NCBI GenBank assembly: GCA_023954035.1
Contig: JAMLIT010000026.1
Location: 1 to 52,909 of the forward strand
Source of the DNA: Burkholderiaceae bacterium
GTDB lineage: Bacteria; Pseudomonadota; Gammaproteobacteria; Burkholderiales; Burkholderiaceae_C
DNA: 52,909 nt
Reading direction: 5' to 3'
Part shown: positions 1-8,477 of the stretch, in pieces
Layout: the number at the start of each line of letters is the position of its first letter
Numbering within the stretch: position 1 is the first letter of the stretch
Translations under genes and position numbers: made by a program
Notes under the pieces: model-generated
Told to the model about the DNA's origin: nothing
What the model saw: the letters and a program-made list of their open reading frames with translations, nothing else
Database searches by the model: none

Positions 1-666
1 GTCGGCGTCGGCGCAGAGCATGTTGAGGACCCCCGCTGGGATGCCGGCGCGCTGGGCCAGTTCGGCGGCGGCGAGCGCCGAGAGCGGGGTGAGTTCTGCA
101 GGTTTGATGACCACGGTGCATCCCGCGGCCAGGGCGGGCGCGACCTTGCGGGTGATCATGGCGAGCGGGAAGTTCCAGGGCGTGATGGCCGCGCAGACGC
201 CAATGGGCTGCTTCAAGACCAGCAGGCGCTTGTTGTTGTCGAACTGCGGCAGGGTTTCGCCATTGACGCGTTTGGCTTCTTCGGCAAACCACTCGACAAA
301 GCTGGCGCCATAGGCGACTTCGCCTTTGGCCTCGGGCAGCGGTTTGCCCTGCTCGGCCGTCATGATGCGGCCGAGGTCGTCCTGATTGGCCATGAGCAGG
401 TCAAACCATTGGCGCAGGATGCTGCTGCGCTCCTTGGCGGTTTTGCTGCGCCAGGCCGGCCAGGCGGCGTTGGCGGCGGCTATGGCGGCTTGGGCGTCTT
501 GAGGGCCCAGGTTGGCGACGTCCACGAGCTTGGCGCCGGTGGCGGGGTCATGGACGGCGAAGCGGCTGGCGCCGGCGAGCCACTGGCCGTTGATGAGGGC
601 GTCGGTCTTGAGGAGGCTCAAGTCTTTGAGCTGCGCGAGCGGGGCGGGGAATGCGTTATGGGACAT
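1..666 (-). CDS. NAD(P)-dependent aldehyde dehydrogenase, 5' part only; probable 2-oxoglutarate semialdehyde (or succinate semialdehyde) dehydrogenase
   Basis: Reading the minus strand from an ATG at 666-664 gives 222 codons that stay open to the window edge, so only the N-terminal half of a roughly 480-residue enzyme is present. The visible part has the ALDH hallmarks [14 protein letters not shown] and [12 protein letters not shown] of the NAD-binding region, and [15 protein letters not shown] as in GabD-like enzymes. The catalytic Cys and Glu lie outside the window. It is the last gene of the hydroxyproline cluster. The product of the pathway's deaminase is 2-oxoglutarate semialdehyde, which this enzyme would oxidise to 2-oxoglutarate; that substrate is inferred from context, because sequence alone does not separate it from succinate semialdehyde dehydrogenase. 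No strong ribosome binding site precedes the ATG. 142 bp separate it from the GntR gene, so it may have its own promoter. Confidence 0.85.
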   Translation of the reverse strand, partial: MSHNAFPAPLAQLKDLSLLKTDALINGQWLAGASRFAVHDPATGAKLVDVANLGPQDAQAAIAAANAAWPAWRSKTAKERSSILRQWFDLLMANQDDLGRIMTAEQGKPLPEAKGEVAYGASFVEWFAEEAKRVNGETLPQFDNNKRLLVLKQPIGVCAAITPWNFPLAMITRKVAPALAAGCTVVIKPAELTPLSALAAAELAQRAGIPAGVLNMLCADAD

Positions 667-757
667 GGCGGGGTGGGTGAGAACAAAGGAAAAGCTTAAG
701 GCGAAAGCGGCGCGGCCGCTGTCGCAGGCGCTTGGAGGGCAGAGAAAGTTAGGGGTG

Positions 758-806
758 TTTTTTGCCTATAGCGCAGGTGAATAGTGGGTATATTGCTATC
801 GATATT
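758..806 (+). repeat. Possible degenerate copy of the dispersed 50-bp repeat
   Basis: This AT-rich stretch between the GntR gene and the aldehyde dehydrogenase gene has, in order, a T-run, TATAGCGC, then AATAG and TTGCTATCGATATT. It follows the order of blocks in the repeat copies at 25491, 38957 and 40397 (GGCTCTAGCGCTT, then TAGCTAT and an A/T run). It is more diverged than the others and could instead be promoter DNA for the aldehyde dehydrogenase gene. Confidence 0.3.
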
Positions 807-808
807 GA

Positions 809-1489
809 CTACTTGTCGATGATGCGGCGGGCAAAGCGTTCCAAATAATCCATCAACTGGTTGGCCCCGTCCACGGCATGGGCTTCGTCCCCGGTGGCGA
901 TGCCTTGCGCCAGATGCAGGTGGGCGCGAGCGCCTTCGGCGACGTCGCCTTCGTGCTGGTAGGCGTACCAGAAGCGGCGGCATTGCACGATGAGGGGCGC
1001 CACGCACTTCACGGCGGAATGGTTTTGGCTGGCCTGGTGCACGACGAGGTCGAGCTGGTGGTCGGCGAGCATGTAGTCGTCCAGGTCGCCTCGCTCTGCG
1101 GCCTGCACCATGGCGTCGGCACAGCGCAGGATGGCGGCGCGCTGGGGCGCGGTGGCGCGGCGCGCGGCGCAGGAGGCAATCAGGCGCTCGAGCGCGCGGC
1201 GCGTTTGAATCACATCCAGGTGGTCGGCCAGGTCGATGTTGGATACCTGCAGCCCCCGGCGCGGCAATTGCACGATGAGGCCGATGGACACCATGCGCAG
1301 CAGAGCTTCGCGCACCGGTGTTCGGCCCAGGCCGGTGTGCGCGGTGATGTCGGCCTCGACCACGGGGCTGCCGGGCTGCAGGGCCAGCGTGGAAATCATC
1401 GCTTCGATCGCGTCGTAGGCCGCGTCGGCGGCGCGGCGTTTGGGCGGCGCGGGGACTGCCAGCGAGGGCGGAAATGGCCCGGTACTCAT
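809..1489 (-). CDS. GntR-family (FCD-type) transcriptional regulator of the hydroxyproline cluster
   Basis: 226 residues. The N-terminal winged helix (about residues 15-80) carries the GntR signature around PVVEADITAHTGLGRTPVRE and LLRMVSIGLIVQLPRRG. The all-helical C-terminal part (about 90-220) looks like an FCD ligand-binding domain, with the pattern DDYMLADHQLDLVVHQASQN and later conserved His residues. The ATG at 1489-1487 overlaps the TGA of the upstream reductase gene in ATGA, so the two are translationally coupled and the regulator is made with the enzymes it probably controls. By analogy with other hydroxyproline clusters it would repress the operon until an intermediate binds. The ligand and the operator are not shown by the sequence; a candidate AT-rich palindrome lies at 8478. 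Confidence 0.88.
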   Translation of the reverse strand: MSTGPFPPSLAVPAPPKRRAADAAYDAIEAMISTLALQPGSPVVEADITAHTGLGRTPVREALLRMVSIGLIVQLPRRGLQVSNIDLADHLDVIQTRRALERLIASCAARRATAPQRAAILRCADAMVQAAERGDLDDYMLADHQLDLVVHQASQNHSAVKCVAPLIVQCRRFWYAYQHEGDVAEGARAHLHLAQGIATGDEAHAVDGANQLMDYLERFARRIIDK

Positions 1490-2547
1490 GGATTGGCTCC
1501 GTCTGCGCCGGTATCGTCCGCCAGCGCGAGAGCGTCGCGCCACAGACCGACGGGCACTGCAATGCCGTGCGCTGCGCTGGCCTCGCGCGCGGAGAAGCGC
1601 CGCTGCGATGGGAGGCGCGCGCCCTGGTCGGTGATGGACTGCAGCAACTGCTCGGCGCGCGCCGTTTGCGCTCGCCGGTCGCCGCCGCCCAGCGCCACCG
1701 GGTCGAACGCCAGCACCAATTCCCCGTGGCAAGGCGTGACGCCCGCGCCGTCGTCAAACGCCAGCGATTCCTGGCTGGTCCAGTCGCCAATCAGGGCGCC
1801 CGCCATCAGCTCCACCATGGTCGCAAGGGCCGAGCCCTTGTGCCCGCCAAAGGCAAGCATGGCGCCGCGTGCGATCTCGACCGGGTCGGTGGACGGCTGA
1901 CCCGCAGCATCTACGCCGCAGCCTTCGGGCAGAGATTTTCCGGCACGCCGGTGCAACTCCAGATCGCCGCGTGCGATGGCGCTGGTGGCGAAGTCAAATA
2001 CGTAGGGATAGGGGCCTGGGCGCGGCCAGCCGAAAGCGATCGGGTTGGTGCCAAAAAGCGGTTGGTTGCCGCCTGCGGGCGCCACCCAGGCATGGCTGGG
2101 CGTCAGCGCGAGGGCGGCGAGGCCGTGCGCGGTGATGGCTTCGATCTCGGGCCACAGAGCGGAAAAGTGAAAGCAGCGGCGAATGACCAGCGCGCCCAGG
2201 CCGTGGCGGCGCGTGGCTTGCACCAGCGCGGGCAGGCCGCGCTCGAAAGCCAGTGGCGAAAAACCGAACTGCGCATCCACCTGGACGATGGGGCCGCCCG
2301 TGATGCTCACGGTGGGCTCAGCGTCCAACTTGACTTTTCCCGCGCGCACCGCGTCAAAGCAACTGATCAGTCGGTAGACCCCGTGCGACTGGCAGGCATC
2401 GCGCTGGCCGGCCACGATGACCTTGGCAATGGCTTGGACATGGGCGCCGGCGAGCCCCATGCGGGCCAGGGCGCGCTGGACGATGGCGTTCAGTTCCGCT
2501 TCGGGGACGTGCACCATGGCGGGGGAATCTTCGGGTTTGGAGTTCAT
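1486..2547 (-). CDS. Ldh2-family NAD(P)H-dependent imino-acid reductase; probable delta1-pyrroline-2-carboxylate reductase
   Basis: 353 residues of the malate/L-lactate dehydrogenase (Ldh2) fold. Visible family motifs are GQRDACQSHGVYR near residue 50, TNPIAFGWPRP in the middle, FDFATSAIARG, and GGHKGSALATMVELMAGAL, which is shared with piperideine/pyrroline-2-carboxylate reductases (DpkA/LhpD). In known hydroxyproline clusters this enzyme reduces delta1-pyrroline-2-carboxylate to L-proline on the trans-3-hydroxy-L-proline branch. The ATG at 2547-2545 overlaps the TGA of the FAD subunit gene (ATGA), and its own TGA overlaps the GntR start. No trans-3-hydroxyproline dehydratase is visible, so the source of its substrate is open. 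Malate or lactate dehydrogenase activity is less likely given the neighbours. Confidence 0.82.
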   Translation of the reverse strand: MNSKPEDSPAMVHVPEAELNAIVQRALARMGLAGAHVQAIAKVIVAGQRDACQSHGVYRLISCFDAVRAGKVKLDAEPTVSITGGPIVQVDAQFGFSPLAFERGLPALVQATRRHGLGALVIRRCFHFSALWPEIEAITAHGLAALALTPSHAWVAPAGGNQPLFGTNPIAFGWPRPGPYPYVFDFATSAIARGDLELHRRAGKSLPEGCGVDAAGQPSTDPVEIARGAMLAFGGHKGSALATMVELMAGALIGDWTSQESLAFDDGAGVTPCHGELVLAFDPVALGGGDRRAQTARAEQLLQSITDQGARLPSQRRFSAREASAAHGIAVPVGLWRDALALADDTGADGANP

Positions 2548-3854
2548 GCCTGAGGAATGCTTTCGTGAGATGGTTCGCTGCCGGCGTCGGCCAGTGTGGC
2601 GATGCGTGCGGGAGAGAGCAAGTGCCGCGCGGGCTGCGGCGTCCAGCCGTACAGCACTTGCGCGGCCGCGCCGCATATGCGGCCCTGGCAGGCGCCCATG
2701 CCGCAGCGCGTGTGCAGCTTGGCGTCGATCCAGTTGCTGCGTGCTTGCAGCACGCCGTGCGCCACGTCTTCGCAGCGGCAGACGAAGGTATCGGGCCGGG
2801 GCAGGGCGGCCAAGGTCTCGGCCCGCAGCGGAAAGTGCCGGTGCAACGCGTCGGCAAATGCATTCCAGCGTGCGAGTTGGTTTTGCAAGGCTTGGGCGGC
2901 GTCGGGCTCGCCGGCGGCGGCGTGGCCCGCCATGGCGCCTTGCACCAGCGCACGTTCGCTGCCGCCAAAGCCCGTGCATTCGCCAGCGGCGGAGATGCCG
3001 GGGACCGTGGTCTGCATCACTGCATCGACCTGCAGGCCGTGGCGTTCTCCAAGTGTGCAGCCCAGCATTTGCCCCAGATGCGTGTTGGGCACCAGGCCAA
3101 AGCCGCAGGCAATGCGCTCGCACTCCAACTGCTCCGTGCGGCTGCCGCGCTGCAGGCGCACCGCCTCGACTTGGGTGTTGCCCAGGGCTTCGAGCACGTG
3201 GGCGCTGGCGCGCAGGCTTGGGTGCAGCAGCGTGGGCGCCTGCCACGCCTTGGCGGGCCAGCGAACCAGTTGCGCGGCAAAGGCGGCGAGGGCGCCCCAG
3301 GACGTGTGTTCGGCCACGCGCAGCACCTGCGCCCCGGCCTTGCGCGCTGTGCTTGCTGCGGCCAGCAGCAGCGGGCCGGTGCCGGCGATAACGATGCGCT
3401 GGCCGCGCACGTCCAGCCCGGCCTTGATGAGGGCTTGCAGGCCGCCTGCGCCGGTGACACCGGGCAGCGTCCAGCCGGGGAAGGGCAGCAGCAGTTCGCG
3501 CGCGCCGGTGCAGAGGATCAGGCGGCTGGCGTGCTGCGTCCAGCCGCGCGTGGCGTTCTCAAGGATCAGGGCGGCTGCGTCGCCCGTGTTGGCGCGGTCG
3601 CCCAGGCCCACCACGCGGGTGCCGCTCAGCACTTCGATATTGGCGTGGCGCGCAAGGCCCTCGCGGTGCTGGCGTGCCAGTGGCGGAAGTTGCACGCCGG
3701 GGCCGTCGCGCCAGATCTGACCGCCGGGCGCCGGATTGTCGTCCACGACAACGATGCGCATGCCGCTCCCCGCAGCCGCCAGCGCAGCGGCCATGCCGGC
3801 CGGCCCGGCGCCAATGATGAGCAGGTCGCAGCGTGCGGGTGCTGTCGTGGTCAT
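2544..3854 (-). CDS. D-hydroxyproline dehydrogenase, FAD/BFD-type [2Fe-2S] subunit
   Basis: 436 residues. An N-terminal dinucleotide-binding motif GAGPAGMAAALAAAG and the following VVVDDNPAPGGQIWRDG mark a pyridine nucleotide-disulfide oxidoreductase fold; a second nucleotide-binding motif, IAGTGPLLLAAA, lies near residue 150. The C-terminal BFD-like domain has Cys at about 359, 361, 384 and 389 (CRC then CGMGACQGRIC), expected to bind a [2Fe-2S] cluster. With the ferredoxin-like and DAO-like subunits it matches the heteromeric D-hydroxyproline (opine-type) dehydrogenases that pass electrons from cis-4-hydroxy-D-proline to an acceptor. The start ATG overlaps the stop of the [2Fe-2S] subunit gene and the stop overlaps the reductase start, both as ATGA. 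The assignment is firm at complex level; the exact substrate comes from context. Confidence 0.87.
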   Translation of the reverse strand: MTTTAPARCDLLIIGAGPAGMAAALAAAGSGMRIVVVDDNPAPGGQIWRDGPGVQLPPLARQHREGLARHANIEVLSGTRVVGLGDRANTGDAAALILENATRGWTQHASRLILCTGARELLLPFPGWTLPGVTGAGGLQALIKAGLDVRGQRIVIAGTGPLLLAAASTARKAGAQVLRVAEHTSWGALAAFAAQLVRWPAKAWQAPTLLHPSLRASAHVLEALGNTQVEAVRLQRGSRTEQLECERIACGFGLVPNTHLGQMLGCTLGERHGLQVDAVMQTTVPGISAAGECTGFGGSERALVQGAMAGHAAAGEPDAAQALQNQLARWNAFADALHRHFPLRAETLAALPRPDTFVCRCEDVAHGVLQARSNWIDAKLHTRCGMGACQGRICGAAAQVLYGWTPQPARHLLSPARIATLADAGSEPSHESIPQA

Positions 3855-4126
3855 GCGGCACCTGCGGATTGTGCGGTGCTGGTGGCAATGTGCATGCCGT
3901 CTTCGCAAATCGTTTGACACGCCAGGCGCTCGCGGCCATCGATCAGCACGCGGCATTCGTGGCACACGCCCATGCCGCACAGGGGCGCACGCCACTGCCC
4001 GGTAACGGACAGGCGTGTGCGGCCCGGTGGCTGCTGCGCGAGGGCAGCGACCGCGCTGCTGCCTGCGGGCACGCGCACCCACGCCTCGCCCAGCTGCACT
4101 TCGACCATGGGGATGGCGGGGCTCAT
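3851..4126 (-). CDS. D-hydroxyproline dehydrogenase, small [2Fe-2S] ferredoxin-like subunit
   Basis: 91 residues. Cysteines at 50, 55, 58 and 70 form the plant-type ferredoxin pattern CX4CX2CX11C (CGMGVCHECRV then ERLAC). The length suits the small subunit of heteromeric opine/hydroxyproline dehydrogenases. It would carry electrons between the two FAD subunits. ATG at 4126-4124 overlaps the upstream TGA, and its own TGA overlaps the next ATG, so synthesis of the three subunits is coupled. A longer upstream reading exists in this frame but runs through the DAO-subunit gene, so I chose the coupled ATG. Confidence 0.9.
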   Translation of the reverse strand: MSPAIPMVEVQLGEAWVRVPAGSSAVAALAQQPPGRTRLSVTGQWRAPLCGMGVCHECRVLIDGRERLACQTICEDGMHIATSTAQSAGAA

Positions 4127-5241
4127 GCGGTGCACTCCTGAACAAACCGGGTGGGCGCGTAGGGCGCTGGATCCACAGGGGGCGCCGTTCCCAGCATGCT
4201 GGACGCAATCAAACTGGCTGTGGCGGGCGCCGTGGTCACGCCCAGGCCTTCGTGCCCCACCGCCAGCCACAGGTGCGGGTGCTCGGGGTGGCGGCCAATG
4301 ATGGGCAGGCCATCGGGTGTGGCGGCGCGAAACCCGGTCCAGGTGCGAATGGCGTTGCGCTCGGCCAGCGACGGCACATAGTCAATGGCCCGGCGCAGCA
4401 TGCGCGCCAACACCGCGTTGTCCACCGCCGGGTCCAGCGTGTCGAATTGGCGCGACGACCCCAGCAGCCACTGGCCCGTGGGGCGCGGCTGCAGGTTGAA
4501 GGCGACCGAGGTGCCTTCGCTCTGGTGGGCGTTCTTGACGTAACCCAGCTCGACGAGCTGGTAGCGCACGGCGGCACTGCCCCGGTCGGTAATCGCCAGA
4601 TGGCCCTTTTTGGGGCGGATGGGCAGCTCGGGGCAGAACTGCGTGGCGTGGATGCCCGCCGCCAGCAGTACGGCGCCGCCCTCGCGCACGCTGCCGTCGG
4701 TGCAAACCACGCGGCGGCCTTCGATGCGGGTGGCACGCAGTGCCTCGATGTGGATGGGCTTTGCGGCATGGCCCAGCAGCCACTCGGCGGCGTTGGGGGC
4801 ATAGACCATGCTGTCGCCGCCCACGCGCAGCGCGCCGTGCAGGCCAGGGCGCAGCACGGGCTCCAGCGTGGCGAGTTGTTGGGCGCTGAGCAGATCGCAC
4901 GCAATGCCATGCGCCTGCAGGCGTTCGCGCTTGTGCTCGGCCTCCTGCATTTCTTCGGCGTCTTGGGCCACCCACAGCGTGCCGCAAGTGTTGAACGCCG
5001 TATCCGGCGCTTCGGCGGCCATGCGCGGCGCCCAGGCATGCCACTGCGTGAGCGAGGCCTGGCTGAGTGCCAGTTCGGCCGGGTTGTCGTCCATCACCAC
5101 CAGGTGGCCCATGCCGGCGTTCGTGGCGCCGCCCAGGCGCGCGTCGAGCACCAGCACGCGCTGGCCGGCATCGGCCAGGGCATGGGCGCAGGCCGCGCCG
5201 ACGATGCCGGCGCCGATGACGATGATGTCGTACGTGGCCAT
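4123..5241 (-). CDS. D-hydroxyproline dehydrogenase, DAO-family FAD subunit
   Basis: 372 residues of the D-amino-acid oxidase/glycine oxidase family. The N-terminal FAD motif is DIIVIGAGIVGAACAHALA. The C-terminal FAD-contact region has TWTGFRAATPDGLPIIGRHP and LWLAVGHEGLGVTTAP, typical of DadA/SoxB-like flavoproteins. This is expected to be the subunit that oxidises cis-4-hydroxy-D-proline to delta1-pyrroline-4-hydroxy-2-carboxylate. It lies 7 bp downstream of the epimerase gene that makes its substrate, and overlaps the [2Fe-2S] subunit gene by 4 bp. I took the ATG at 5241-5239 because it sits right before the FAD motif and just after the epimerase stop codon. Confidence 0.9.
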   Translation of the reverse strand: MATYDIIVIGAGIVGAACAHALADAGQRVLVLDARLGGATNAGMGHLVVMDDNPAELALSQASLTQWHAWAPRMAAEAPDTAFNTCGTLWVAQDAEEMQEAEHKRERLQAHGIACDLLSAQQLATLEPVLRPGLHGALRVGGDSMVYAPNAAEWLLGHAAKPIHIEALRATRIEGRRVVCTDGSVREGGAVLLAAGIHATQFCPELPIRPKKGHLAITDRGSAAVRYQLVELGYVKNAHQSEGTSVAFNLQPRPTGQWLLGSSRQFDTLDPAVDNAVLARMLRRAIDYVPSLAERNAIRTWTGFRAATPDGLPIIGRHPEHPHLWLAVGHEGLGVTTAPATASLIASSMLGTAPPVDPAPYAPTRFVQECTA

Positions 5242-5248
5242 GCGGGCT

Positions 5249-6181
5249 TTAGAGCTGAATGCCCCAGCCAAACGGGTCGCCCGGCTCGATCAGCAGCGTG
5301 GCCTCGGCGCTCATGAAGGCGCGGCCGCGCAGCGTGGGAATGAGCTGCTCGCCTTCCATGGCGTAGCTGGCTTCGAATTGGCTGCCGATGATGCTGGCCT
5401 GACGCCACACCTGGCCCGGTTGCAGTTTGCCGTCGGCTGCCAGGCAGGCGAGCTTGGCGCTGGTGCCGGTACCGCAGGGCGAGCGGTCGTAGGCGCCGCC
5501 GGGGCAGAGCACAAAGTTGCGGCTGTCGGCCTCTGCGTCGTCGGCAAACAGTTCGATGTGGTCAATCAGCCCACCGTCGCTGCCACGCACGCCTTGGTCT
5601 GCTAACGCCTGTTGCACGGCGAGGGCAAAGGCGGTGAGTGCTGCCAGGTTCTTGCTTTCCACGCGCTGCTGGTGCTTTGTCATCAGGAAGAACCAGTTGC
5701 CGCCCCAGGCCACGTCGCCGGTCACCGGGCCATACCCCGGCACTTGCAAGGTCATTTGGTGGTGCAGGCGGTGGGCTGGCACGTTGCGCACGCTGACCGA
5801 GCCGTCCTCGTGCAGCGTGGTCTGAACCGTGCCCACGGGGGTTTCGATGCCATGCACGCCTGGCTGGATGCGGCCCATGTGGGCGAGTGATGCCACCAGA
5901 CCAATCGTGCCGTGCCCGCACATGCCAAGGTAGCCGCTGTTGTTGAAGAACACGACGCCGGCAGCGTTGCGTGCATCCACGGGCGTGCAGAGCAGGGCGC
6001 CGACGATTACGTCGTTGCCACGCGGCTCCAACACGGTAGCCGTTCGCCAGCGGTCGTGCTCGGCCGCCAACAGAGCGCGGCGCTCGACCATGCTGCCGGT
6101 GCCCAGGTCGGGGAAGCCGTCCACCACCAGCCGCGTGGGCTCGCCACCGGTGTGGGAGTCGATGATTTGGATGCGTTGCAT
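5249..6181 (-). CDS. 4-hydroxyproline 2-epimerase (proline racemase family)
   Basis: 310 residues. Both catalytic cysteines are in place: C88 in [16 protein letters not shown] and C236 in [13 protein letters not shown], numbers that match the characterised hydroxyproline epimerases. The presence of two Cys argues against a trans-3-hydroxyproline dehydratase, where the first is replaced by Thr or Ser. The enzyme interconverts trans-4-hydroxy-L-proline and cis-4-hydroxy-D-proline, feeding the dehydrogenase encoded right downstream. A shorter ATG ([10 protein letters not shown]) was chosen over the upstream TTG because the family begins with this sequence. The T-tract of the preceding terminator ends about 10 bp before this ATG, so the leader is short and its ribosome binding site weak. 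Confidence 0.94.
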   Translation of the reverse strand: MQRIQIIDSHTGGEPTRLVVDGFPDLGTGSMVERRALLAAEHDRWRTATVLEPRGNDVIVGALLCTPVDARNAAGVVFFNNSGYLGMCGHGTIGLVASLAHMGRIQPGVHGIETPVGTVQTTLHEDGSVSVRNVPAHRLHHQMTLQVPGYGPVTGDVAWGGNWFFLMTKHQQRVESKNLAALTAFALAVQQALADQGVRGSDGGLIDHIELFADDAEADSRNFVLCPGGAYDRSPCGTGTSAKLACLAADGKLQPGQVWRQASIIGSQFEASYAMEGEQLIPTLRGRAFMSAEATLLIEPGDPFGWGIQL

Positions 6182-6189
6182 GGAAAACC

Positions 6190-6222
6190 CCAAAAAAATG
6201 GCCTGCAGATCGTGCAGGCCAC
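6190..6222 (-). terminator. Rho-independent terminator between the binding-protein gene and the epimerase gene
   Basis: On the minus strand the sequence folds as a perfect 9-bp stem, TGGCCTGCA-CGATC-TGCAGGCCA (6199-6221), followed at once by seven T residues (6198-6192). It lies 34-62 bp past the stop codon of the binding-protein gene and ends 10 bp before the epimerase ATG. It looks like a true intrinsic terminator, probably partial, that lowers expression of the enzymes relative to the binding protein. Confidence 0.85.
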
Positions 6223-6224
6223 AA

Positions 6225-6245
6225 GCTCCCGAACGTTTCGGGAGC
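6225..6245 (-). other. Second perfect hairpin in the same intergenic gap
   Basis: GCTCCCGAA, loop CGT and TTCGGGAGC make a 9-bp perfect stem, directly after the stop codon of the binding-protein gene and before the terminator at 6190. There is no T-run, so it is more likely a 3'-end stabilising stem for the binding-protein mRNA than a terminator. Confidence 0.6.
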
Positions 6246-6254
6246 AGGAGACGA

Positions 6255-7382
6255 TCAGTAGCTGGCCAGTGGCACCGGCGCCCCGTTGCGGAAGGTGCTC
6301 ACCGTGATGGGGGCCTGCTTCAGGTTGCCCTTGGCATCGTACGCGTAGGTACCGGCAACGCCCTTGTAGCTGTTGCCGTAGATGTACTCGCCCACTTTCT
6401 TGGGGTCAACCGAGTCGGCCTTGGCCATGGCGTTGCCGATCAGCATGGTCTGGTCGTAGTACGAGGCTGCGTAGGCGTCCGCGTCGCGCTTGAAATGCTC
6501 CTTGTACTTGGCCTTGAAGGCTGCACCGGCATCGATCTTGTCCAGCATGGTGCCGCCCTGGGCGCAGAACACGGTGTCGTTCACGGCCTCGCCGCCGAGC
6601 TTGCCGACTTCCGGGCTGCACAGGGTGTCGCCGCCCAGCAGCTTGGCATCGATGCCCAATTGCTTCATCTGACGCGCCATGGGCGCGGCTTGCGGTGCGT
6701 AGCCGCCGAAGAAAATGGCTTCGGGCTTTTTGGCCTTGAGGTTGGTCAGGATGGCGAGGAAGTCGGTCGATTTGTCGGTCGTGAACTCGTGCCCGACCAT
6801 GTTCAGGCCCAGCTTTTTCGCTTCCTTGGTGAATTCGTCGGCCACGCCCTGGCCGAAGGCCGTGCGGTCGTCGATGACGGCGACGTTCTTCACCTTCATC
6901 ACGTTGGCGGCGTAGACGGCCATGTTCGAGCCGATCTGCGTGTCGCTGGCAATGATGCGAAACAGGTTCTTGTAGCCGTTGTCGGTTACCTTGGGATTGG
7001 TACCCACGGTGGAGACCAGGGTGCCGCCCTGGCTGTAGACGCGCGACGCAGGAATGGCAACGCCCGAGCAGTACGGGCCGAGCACGTATTTCACGCCGTC
7101 GTCGACGAACTTCTGCGCCAGGCTGACGCCGGCGCGGGCGTCGCACTGATCGTCTTCGCTGGCAAGTTCAAACTTGAGCGTCTTGCCGCCGACTTTGATC
7201 TTCTTGGCGTTGAGTTCTTCCACCGCCATGCGCACGCCGTTTTCGTTGTCCTTGCCGGCGAAGGCGTTCGGGCCCGAAAGGGGGCCGCTGTGGCCGATCA
7301 CGACAACTTGTTCCTGGGCCTGCGCGGCGCCGGCAAAAGCAAGTGCAACAAGAACAGCGGTGCTTGAAATGGCAACTTTCAT
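6255..7382 (-). CDS. ABC transporter periplasmic binding protein, LivK (branched-chain amino acid) type
   Basis: 375 residues. A clear Sec signal peptide ([22 protein letters not shown], residues 1-22) is followed by a type I periplasmic binding fold of the HAAT family: [20 protein letters not shown] at the N-terminus, [17 protein letters not shown], and [16 protein letters not shown]. It probably captures hydroxyproline or a related amino acid in the periplasm. No permease or ATPase genes for it are present in the cluster, so it must use a system encoded elsewhere. GAAAGGA at 7389-7395 is a good ribosome binding site 6 bp from the ATG. Its strong site and the terminator after it suggest it is made in excess over the enzymes. 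Confidence 0.9.
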   Translation of the reverse strand: MKVAISSTAVLVALAFAGAAQAQEQVVVIGHSGPLSGPNAFAGKDNENGVRMAVEELNAKKIKVGGKTLKFELASEDDQCDARAGVSLAQKFVDDGVKYVLGPYCSGVAIPASRVYSQGGTLVSTVGTNPKVTDNGYKNLFRIIASDTQIGSNMAVYAANVMKVKNVAVIDDRTAFGQGVADEFTKEAKKLGLNMVGHEFTTDKSTDFLAILTNLKAKKPEAIFFGGYAPQAAPMARQMKQLGIDAKLLGGDTLCSPEVGKLGGEAVNDTVFCAQGGTMLDKIDAGAAFKAKYKEHFKRDADAYAASYYDQTMLIGNAMAKADSVDPKKVGEYIYGNSYKGVAGTYAYDAKGNLKQAPITVSTFRNGAPVPLASY

Positions 7383-7490
7383 GGGAAATCCTTTCGTTGG
7401 TGACTGTTTCAGGATACAGACTGCATTCGGAAGGCTCCAGATTTTGAAGCTTTCATTAGAAATGCTTTTACTGATGAAGCGTGGCGGCCT

Positions 7491-8405
7491 TTAGTCAACC
7501 GATTGGTATTGCGCAGGCCGCGTCGCCAGCGCCTTTTTGACGACCCTCTCGATAAAGGCCCTTTCCTCGCCGATGAGCGGCAAGCGTGGGCGGCGCATGT
7601 GCTCGGTGCCAGTCCCTGCAACGACATCGATGAGCTTGAGGTTTTGCACCAGCTTGTTGGAAACGTCGAGGTGCAGCATCGGCGTCATCCACTGATAGAG
7701 CTTGAGCGCCTCCTCGGTTTTGCCCGCCTTCATCAGGTCGTACAAGGCGACGGTCTCGCGAGGGAAGGTGCAGCCCACACCCGCCAGCAGGCCATCGCAG
7801 CCCAGCGCAAGACCTTCAAAGGCCAGATCGTCCACGCCCAGGAACAGCTGGAAGCGGTCGCCCAGCGCCAGGCGCAAGTCGGTGATGCGGCGGATATCGC
7901 CACAGCTTTCCTTGATGGCGACGACCCACTCGCAGTCCGCCAGTTCAGCGAAATGCTCGGGCTTCAAATCAACGCGGTAGGCAATGGGGTTGTTGTAGAC
8001 CATGACGGGCTTTTGGGCTGCTTCGGCCATGGCGCGTACGTTGGCAATGGCTTCGCGCGCGTCGGCCACGTAAATGACCGAGGGCATGACCATGTAGCCG
8101 TCCACGCCCAGGGCGTTGGCGCCCTGGATAAATCGCAGGGCTTCGCGGGTGCTGGTCTCGGACACATTGGCCAGCACCGGCACCCGGCCCTTGGCTGCTT
8201 CCATGGCAATGCGCGTGACTTCGAGCTTTTCTTCCAGAGTCAGCGTGCTGAACTCGCCCAGCGAACCGCAGGTGACGAGGCCGTGCACGCCGTTGCGAAT
8301 CTGGAAATCAATGTGGCGGGCCGTGCCTTCGGCGTCAATGCTCTCGTCGGCGTGGAACTTGGTGGTGATGGCGGGGAAGATGCCTTGCCAGCGGGGATTA
8401 CTCAT
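7491..8405 (-). CDS. delta1-pyrroline-4-hydroxy-2-carboxylate deaminase (dihydrodipicolinate synthase family)
   Basis: 304 residues of the DHDPS/NAL aldolase fold. The Schiff-base lysine is K165 in VVAIKESCGD and the conserved tyrosine is Y137 in VMVYNNP. The N-terminal region has GSLGEFSTLTLEEK, with GSLGE where lyase members have GTTGE. In hydroxyproline clusters this family member dehydrates and deaminates the pyrroline product of D-hydroxyproline dehydrogenase to 2-oxoglutarate semialdehyde. The ATG at 8405-8403 follows GGAGTCCCC. It is the first gene of the minus-strand series, with an AT-rich promoter region upstream, shared divergently with alaS. Confidence 0.9.
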   Translation of the reverse strand: MSNPRWQGIFPAITTKFHADESIDAEGTARHIDFQIRNGVHGLVTCGSLGEFSTLTLEEKLEVTRIAMEAAKGRVPVLANVSETSTREALRFIQGANALGVDGYMVMPSVIYVADAREAIANVRAMAEAAQKPVMVYNNPIAYRVDLKPEHFAELADCEWVVAIKESCGDIRRITDLRLALGDRFQLFLGVDDLAFEGLALGCDGLLAGVGCTFPRETVALYDLMKAGKTEEALKLYQWMTPMLHLDVSNKLVQNLKLIDVVAGTGTEHMRRPRLPLIGEERAFIERVVKKALATRPAQYQSVD

Positions 8406-8477
8406 GGGGACTCCGAGACGAAGAAATGGGGTGAGGGGAGGTGCGCCAGCACGTAGGTGACGAACCGGGGATGGCAT

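Noticed and set aside
5249-6181. Proline racemase or trans-3-hydroxyproline dehydratase in place of the epimerase
   Set aside because: Both catalytic Cys (88, 236) are present, which excludes the dehydratase type, and the surrounding genes favour hydroxyproline over proline.
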